Below, piece after piece: positions 5,832 to 8,662 of a DNA stretch of 8,662 nucleotides. Made by a program: the position numbers and the translations under genes. The stretch lies in contig JAIXMJ010000033.1 in NCBI GenBank assembly GCA_022836975.1, forward strand, positions 1 through 8,662. The letters run 5' to 3'. The stretch is from Wolbachia sp. (lineage in GTDB: Bacteria; Pseudomonadota; Alphaproteobacteria; Rickettsiales; Anaplasmataceae). The notes below the pieces were generated by a model, which worked only from the letters and a program-made list of their open reading frames with translations, was not told where the DNA came from and searched no databases. Numbering within the stretch: the stretch's first letter is position 1; every line of letters begins with the position of its first letter.

Positions 5832-6701
5832 ATGAGCAGAGACACAAAAGCACTATCGCAAGTTATCAATACTTATTCTCTACTAAATTCTAAAAAAATA
5901 TATGTAAGTGGTAAAAATTTCCCGAACATGCACGTTCCTATGCGAGAAATTTCTTTAACAGATGGAACTTTTTTTAGGGTTTATGATACCTCAGGCCCTC
6001 ATACTGATTCCAAGATTAAAGTTGATGTTAATCATAGTTTACCAGATAAAGAATACAAACAACCATATAAACTCATGTTGATTACTCAACTTTATAATAC
6101 CGATATTGATTCATATCTTACATTCATTAAAAAGTGTGCAGAAGGAGGTATCACATCACTGCAATTACGTGATAAACACGCTTCACCAGAATATTTATTT
6201 GAGTTTGGGTATAAATTGAAGCAGGTTTTGGCAGATTTTAATATTCCACTTATAGTTAATGATGATATTGAACTTGCTTACAAACTTGATGCAGATGGAG
6301 TCCATCTTGGTCAAACTGACGGCAATCCAGAAAAAGCACGAAAACTACTGGGTCCAGGCAAAATAATTGGTCTTTCAATTGAATCATTAGATGAGCTAGA
6401 GAAAATAAATAATTTAGATATAGAAGTAACATATGTTGCTGCAAGTGCAGTATTTGTAACTAAAACTAAACACAATATCAAAACCATATGGGAAATAGAT
6501 GGTTTAAAAGAGGTGGTTAAATTGTCCAAATATCCAGTTGTTGCAATTGGTGGTATAAATCAGAAAAATGCAGCGCAAGTTATCAATGCTGGTGCATCTG
6601 GAATTGCGGTTGTGAGTGCAGTACATGAAGCAAGTAACCCACAAAAAAAAGTACAGCAACTATATAACATTATCAATGGAGTCTATGTTAGAACAAATTA
6701 A
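5832..6701 (+). CDS. thiE: ThiC N-terminus fused to ThiE, thiamin phosphate synthase
   Basis: This 289-residue protein joins two families in one frame. Residues 1 to about 73 match the N-terminus of ThiC (HMP-P synthase): KKIYVSGKNF, VPMREISL (35-42) and VYDTSGPHTD (50-59). The ThiC catalytic body and its CxxCxxxxC cluster motif are absent. Residues about 78-284 are a complete ThiE TIM barrel, which joins HMP-PP and thiazole phosphate to thiamin monophosphate. It has QLRDK (111-115), NDD (143-145), DGVHLGQTD (155-163), GLS (180-182), VFVTKTK (207-213) and AIGGI (238-242). The phosphate-loop segment reads AASAVF where many ThiE have GxGPVF. The start at 5832 has GGAG 7 bases upstream. An internal ATG at 6073 would give a plain ThiE but has no Shine-Dalgarno, so ThiE probably depends on the ThiC start. 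First gene after the TPP riboswitch; its 3' end overlaps thiM. Confidence 0.88.
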   Translation: MSRDTKALSQVINTYSLLNSKKIYVSGKNFPNMHVPMREISLTDGTFFRVYDTSGPHTDSKIKVDVNHSLPDKEYKQPYKLMLITQLYNTDIDSYLTFIKKCAEGGITSLQLRDKHASPEYLFEFGYKLKQVLADFNIPLIVNDDIELAYKLDADGVHLGQTDGNPEKARKLLGPGKIIGLSIESLDELEKINNLDIEVTYVAASAVFVTKTKHNIKTIWEIDGLKEVVKLSKYPVVAIGGINQKNAAQVINAGASGIAVVSAVHEASNPQKKVQQLYNIINGVYVRTN

Positions 6702-7464
6702 ATTGTGTGTTGAAAAGATCAGAAAATCAAAACCTTTGATTTTAAATCTAACTAATTATGTCACCATGGATTGTGTTGCAAACGCGCTACTTGCAATAGG
6801 TGCTGCACCAATTATGTCTGAAGAAATGGGTGAACTTGATGAACTGATATCTTATGCACACTCCATCAATATTAACGTTGGAACACTTCATAGTTCCTTC
6901 TTAGAAAGAGCGGAATATGCGTTAGCAACTGCTAGTACATTGAAAAAGGTAATAGTACTTGACCCTGTAGGTTGTGGAGCAACGAAGATCCGTACAAATG
7001 CAAGCCAAAAGTTCATTAAATATGCTGATGTTGTTCGTGGAAATGCAAGTGAGATAATATCACTCAACGATGATAATAAAATCAGCACTCTTGGTGTTGA
7101 GTCACAGAATACCACTCAAGAGGCAGAAAATAGTGCTAATTCTTTGGTCGAGAAGCATAACATAACAACTATAGTGAGTGGTGCAACTGATATTATAGTA
7201 AAAAAGGACTCTATAAAATACCTGTCTTTTGGCTCACCTCTTATGCAATACATAACTGGAATTGGTTGTACTCTATCTGCTATTACTGCAGCATTTTGTT
7301 CTGTGGAAACTGACTTATTTCAAGCAAGTTTATTATCTACTGCATTCTATGGTTTATGTGGTGAACAAGCAGAACAGAAAGCTTCTTGCCCTGGATCTTT
7401 TAAAGTAGCATTTCTTGATGCTATATATAGCCCCAATTTTGAATTTATGAGAGAAAGATTATGA
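6676..7464 (+). CDS. thiM: Hydroxyethylthiazole kinase ThiM
   Basis: ThiM phosphorylates 4-methyl-5-(2-hydroxyethyl)thiazole, salvaging the thiazole half of thiamin for ThiE. It is a cytosolic ribokinase-like enzyme; 262 residues from ATG 6676 is a normal length. Motifs are LNLTNYVTMDCVANALLAIG (23-42), with the usual N-x-V and VAN, NVGTL (67-71), DPVGCGAT (96-103), GNASE (122-126), and GIGCTLSA (195-202), with Cys198 at the conserved active-site position. The frame is open upstream to a TTG at 6616, but those 20 residues lie within thiE and are not family-like. ATG 6676 or ATG 6685 are the credible starts; both overlap the end of thiE (stop 6699-6701) and neither has an ideal ribosome-binding site, suggesting translational coupling. 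The stop overlaps the thiD start as ATGA. Confidence 0.93.
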   Translation: MESMLEQIKLCVEKIRKSKPLILNLTNYVTMDCVANALLAIGAAPIMSEEMGELDELISYAHSININVGTLHSSFLERAEYALATASTLKKVIVLDPVGCGATKIRTNASQKFIKYADVVRGNASEIISLNDDNKISTLGVESQNTTQEAENSANSLVEKHNITTIVSGATDIIVKKDSIKYLSFGSPLMQYITGIGCTLSAITAAFCSVETDLFQASLLSTAFYGLCGEQAEQKASCPGSFKVAFLDAIYSPNFEFMRERL

Positions 7465-8291
7465 AATACAAAACTCTTTCAATTGCTGGTTTTGATGGAT
7501 CGGGTGGTGCTGGTATTCAAGCAGATCTGAAGGTATTTTCAGCATTTGGTTGTTATGGAATGACAGTGTTAACTGCTTTGCCTGTACAAAATACTACGGG
7601 AGTAAAAAAGTGCTACCCACTACCACTTGAGTCAGTTAAGGACCAACTAGTAGCTATTTTTGATGATATAACACCAGATGCTATAAAAATAGGAATGCTA
7701 TTTAATTCTGAAATTGTTGAGTTAGTTTCCGAGTTTCTTTCAAAATATATTACTAAAATACCAATTATAGTTGACCCAGTAATGGTAGCAAAGAGTGGTG
7801 ATTATCTTCTTTTACCAGAGGCAGTTGAATCTATAAAGAGACAAATTGTCCCAATAAGCACAGTAATTACTCCGAACCTACTAGAAGCTGAAATATTGAC
7901 GGGTATAAGAGCTAATACTAGAGAAAAGATGTTTACTGTTGCAAAAGAACTGTTAAAGCTCGGTCCAAAATCTGTATTGATAAAGGGTGGACATTTAAAA
8001 AGATGTAGTGAGTCGTGTGACTTGCTGGTAACAACTAACCATAATTATAAATGGTTCAGTGATACCAGAATTACAACTAAAAATACTCATGGAACAGGCT
8101 GCACATTGTCTTCTGCAATTGCTTCTTGTTTAGCTCTTGGTTTAGATCTTGTTGAAAGTTGTAACACAGCAAAAAGGTATTTAAGTAAAGCTTTAAAAGC
8201 TGCATGTAATCAACATATTGGTAGAGGAACTGGGCCAGTTCATCACTTTTATCACTTATGGCCCACACTTAGTAAAATTATTGAGGAATAA
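7461..8291 (+). CDS. thiD: Hydroxymethylpyrimidine/phosphomethylpyrimidine kinase ThiD
   Basis: ThiD phosphorylates HMP to HMP-P and HMP-P to HMP-PP, giving ThiE its pyrimidine substrate. The 276 residues are typical length. Motifs are AGFDGSGGAGIQADLK (9-24; most relatives have AGSDSSGGAGIQADLK), PVQNTTGV (41-48), KIGML (76-80), DPVMVAKSGD (105-114), TPNLLEAE (137-144), KGGH (175-178) and THGTGCTLSSAIA (209-221), where Cys214 occupies the catalytic anion-hole position. All key parts are present, so it should be active. It starts inside thiM (ATGA overlap at 7461-7464), marking a coupled operon thiE-thiM-thiD. Because the ThiC body is missing here, its substrate HMP must be taken up or come from thiamin breakdown. 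Confidence 0.95.
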   Translation: MKYKTLSIAGFDGSGGAGIQADLKVFSAFGCYGMTVLTALPVQNTTGVKKCYPLPLESVKDQLVAIFDDITPDAIKIGMLFNSEIVELVSEFLSKYITKIPIIVDPVMVAKSGDYLLLPEAVESIKRQIVPISTVITPNLLEAEILTGIRANTREKMFTVAKELLKLGPKSVLIKGGHLKRCSESCDLLVTTNHNYKWFSDTRITTKNTHGTGCTLSSAIASCLALGLDLVESCNTAKRYLSKALKAACNQHIGRGTGPVHHFYHLWPTLSKIIEE

Positions 8292-8292
8292 A

Positions 8293-8373
8293 ATGGTAAA
8301 ACTATCAGAAATAGCATGGAAACGATCAGAACATGTTTATCAAGAGACCCTCTGCAAAGCTACAAAAAAATAA
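8293..8373 (+). pseudogene. tenA: Truncated gene start, probably tenA (thiaminase II family)
   Basis: One base after the thiD stop, an ATG with a good ribosome-binding site (GAGGAA, 8283-8288) starts MVKLSEIAWKRSEHVYQ. The pattern of a Trp followed six to seven residues later by Val/Ile-Tyr is like the N-terminus of TenA proteins, and tenA often accompanies thiD, thiM and thiE. TenA releases HMP from degraded thiamin in salvage. After codon 17 the sequence enters an inverted-repeat element at 8345 and the frame ends as ETLCKATKK at 8371-8373. Only about 17 native residues remain, so no activity is possible. The tenA identity leans on context as much as on sequence; another small salvage gene is possible. 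Confidence 0.45.
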
Positions 8374-8549
8374 GTGAAAAGAAATAAATAAGGGAGTAGA
8401 ATATTATTTTTAAAATAAAAATATGGCAATGAAGTACAAAGAAGTAGTAAAAAGACCGCATGATAGCTGGTCTCGTGAATCTAAAACATGGTTTTTAGCT
8501 AATTCTACTTTTGGACTACTCCATACTCAAAATACTTCGCAGAGGGTCT
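8345..8549. mobile_element. 205-bp inverted-repeat element (MITE-like or IS remnant)
   Basis: AGACCCTCTGC (8345-8355) and GCAGAGGGTCT (8539-8549) are perfect inverted termini, extending to 15 bases (AGACCCTCTGCRAAG) with one mismatch. AAG flanks both sides (8342-8344 and 8550-8552), consistent with a 3-bp target duplication. The ends resemble the AGACC...TGCAAA termini of some IS5-family elements. Inside is no transposase, only a possible 42-residue frame (8423-8551, MAMKYKEVVKRPHDSWSR, then ESKTWFLANSTFGLLHTQ) without a well-placed ribosome-binding site. It is therefore probably non-autonomous. It separates the tenA-like stub from the next IS. Confidence 0.6.
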
Positions 8550-8662
8550 AAGAGCCTGTTCACAATCTTTTTTTAACCAGAACATTTTCTCTATCCTCAT
8601 TCGGTTTTTTACCCCATTTCTTGAAATAGTCGTAACAATTGCGCCATTTTGGAAACTCTTTT
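8549..8662 (-). mobile_element. Second IS5-family remnant, inverted, running off the window
   Basis: TAAGAGCCTGTTCACAATCT (8549-8568) is the exact reverse complement of the right end of the first IS (5501-5520). The following bases match that element's transposase sequence on the opposite strand to the window edge. The transposase 3' part is joined almost directly to the terminus, so this copy is also internally deleted. Its other end is outside the window. Confidence 0.8.
8560..8662 (-). pseudogene. IS5-family transposase fragment (partial, deleted)
   Basis: On the minus strand the frame reads KEFPKWRNCYDYFKKWGKKP, then NEDRENVL, the same N-terminal region as in the first IS but with Arg and Phe where that copy has Cys. 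It then passes into VKKRL and a TGA (8560-8562) inside the terminal repeat. The catalytic domain expected downstream is missing; the join after ENVL marks a deletion. Unlike the first copy, the visible part has no internal stop. The upstream part lies beyond 8662. Confidence 0.75.

Noticed and set aside
6256..6529. Minus-strand frames opposite thiE
   Set aside because: These are shadows of a clear ThiE barrel on the plus strand.
6616..6675. Upstream-extended start for thiM
   Set aside because: The extra 20 residues are encoded by the thiE 3' end in another frame, begin with TTG and do not resemble ThiM.
8423..8551. 42-residue frame inside the small inverted-repeat element as a gene
   Set aside because: It has no well-placed ribosome-binding site, no recognised family, and its end is formed by the terminal repeat; noted only within the element.

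Overview
The window looks like an AT-rich genome of an obligate intracellular alphaproteobacterium of the Rickettsiales, most likely Wolbachia. Three things point there: decayed IS5-family insertion sequences whose transposase begins MRHIYPSDI (a type I associate with Wolbachia), ordinary rickettsial housekeeping genes (mrp, petA, pgsA) set among many gene remnants, and long AT-rich intergenic DNA. The assignment rests on recalled family resemblance, not on a search.

Layout. Positions 1-1085 are a gene graveyard: a frameshifted protein tail (1-232), AT-rich non-coding DNA, and a fragment of secA (about 557-802) followed by a short broken reading frame. Positions 1086-3338 hold the conserved genes: an Mrp/ApbC-type ATPase on the minus strand, then divergently the Rieske protein petA and the phospholipid synthase pgsA. 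Positions 3415-4939 hold two unrecognised convergent genes. One encodes a 408-residue membrane protein with three nearly identical 27-residue repeats; the other encodes a 91-residue protein with a hydrophobic tail. A terminator-like hairpin for the first lies inside the 3' end of the second. Positions 5113-5520 are a collapsed IS5-type element.

Positions 5663-8373 are the most interesting part: a thiamin salvage operon led by a TPP riboswitch. Its first gene is an in-frame chimera in which the first ~73 residues are the N-terminus of ThiC (HMP-P synthase) and the rest is a full-length ThiE (thiamin phosphate synthase). thiM and thiD follow with overlapping ends, and then a short stub that looks like the start of tenA. 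The stub is cut off by a 205-bp inverted-repeat element that abuts a second IS5-type remnant in the opposite orientation, running off the window at 8662. The operon is thus bracketed by inverted IS remnants.

Functional reading. ThiM phosphorylates hydroxyethylthiazole, ThiD phosphorylates HMP twice, and ThiE joins the two to thiamin monophosphate. The catalytic body of ThiC is gone, so this locus cannot make the pyrimidine de novo. It looks like a once larger, riboswitch-controlled biosynthetic operon cut down to salvage while keeping the ThiC leader as promoter, riboswitch, ribosome-binding site and start codon for ThiE. No thiL (TMP to TPP) is in the window. No tRNA, rRNA or CRISPR array was seen.
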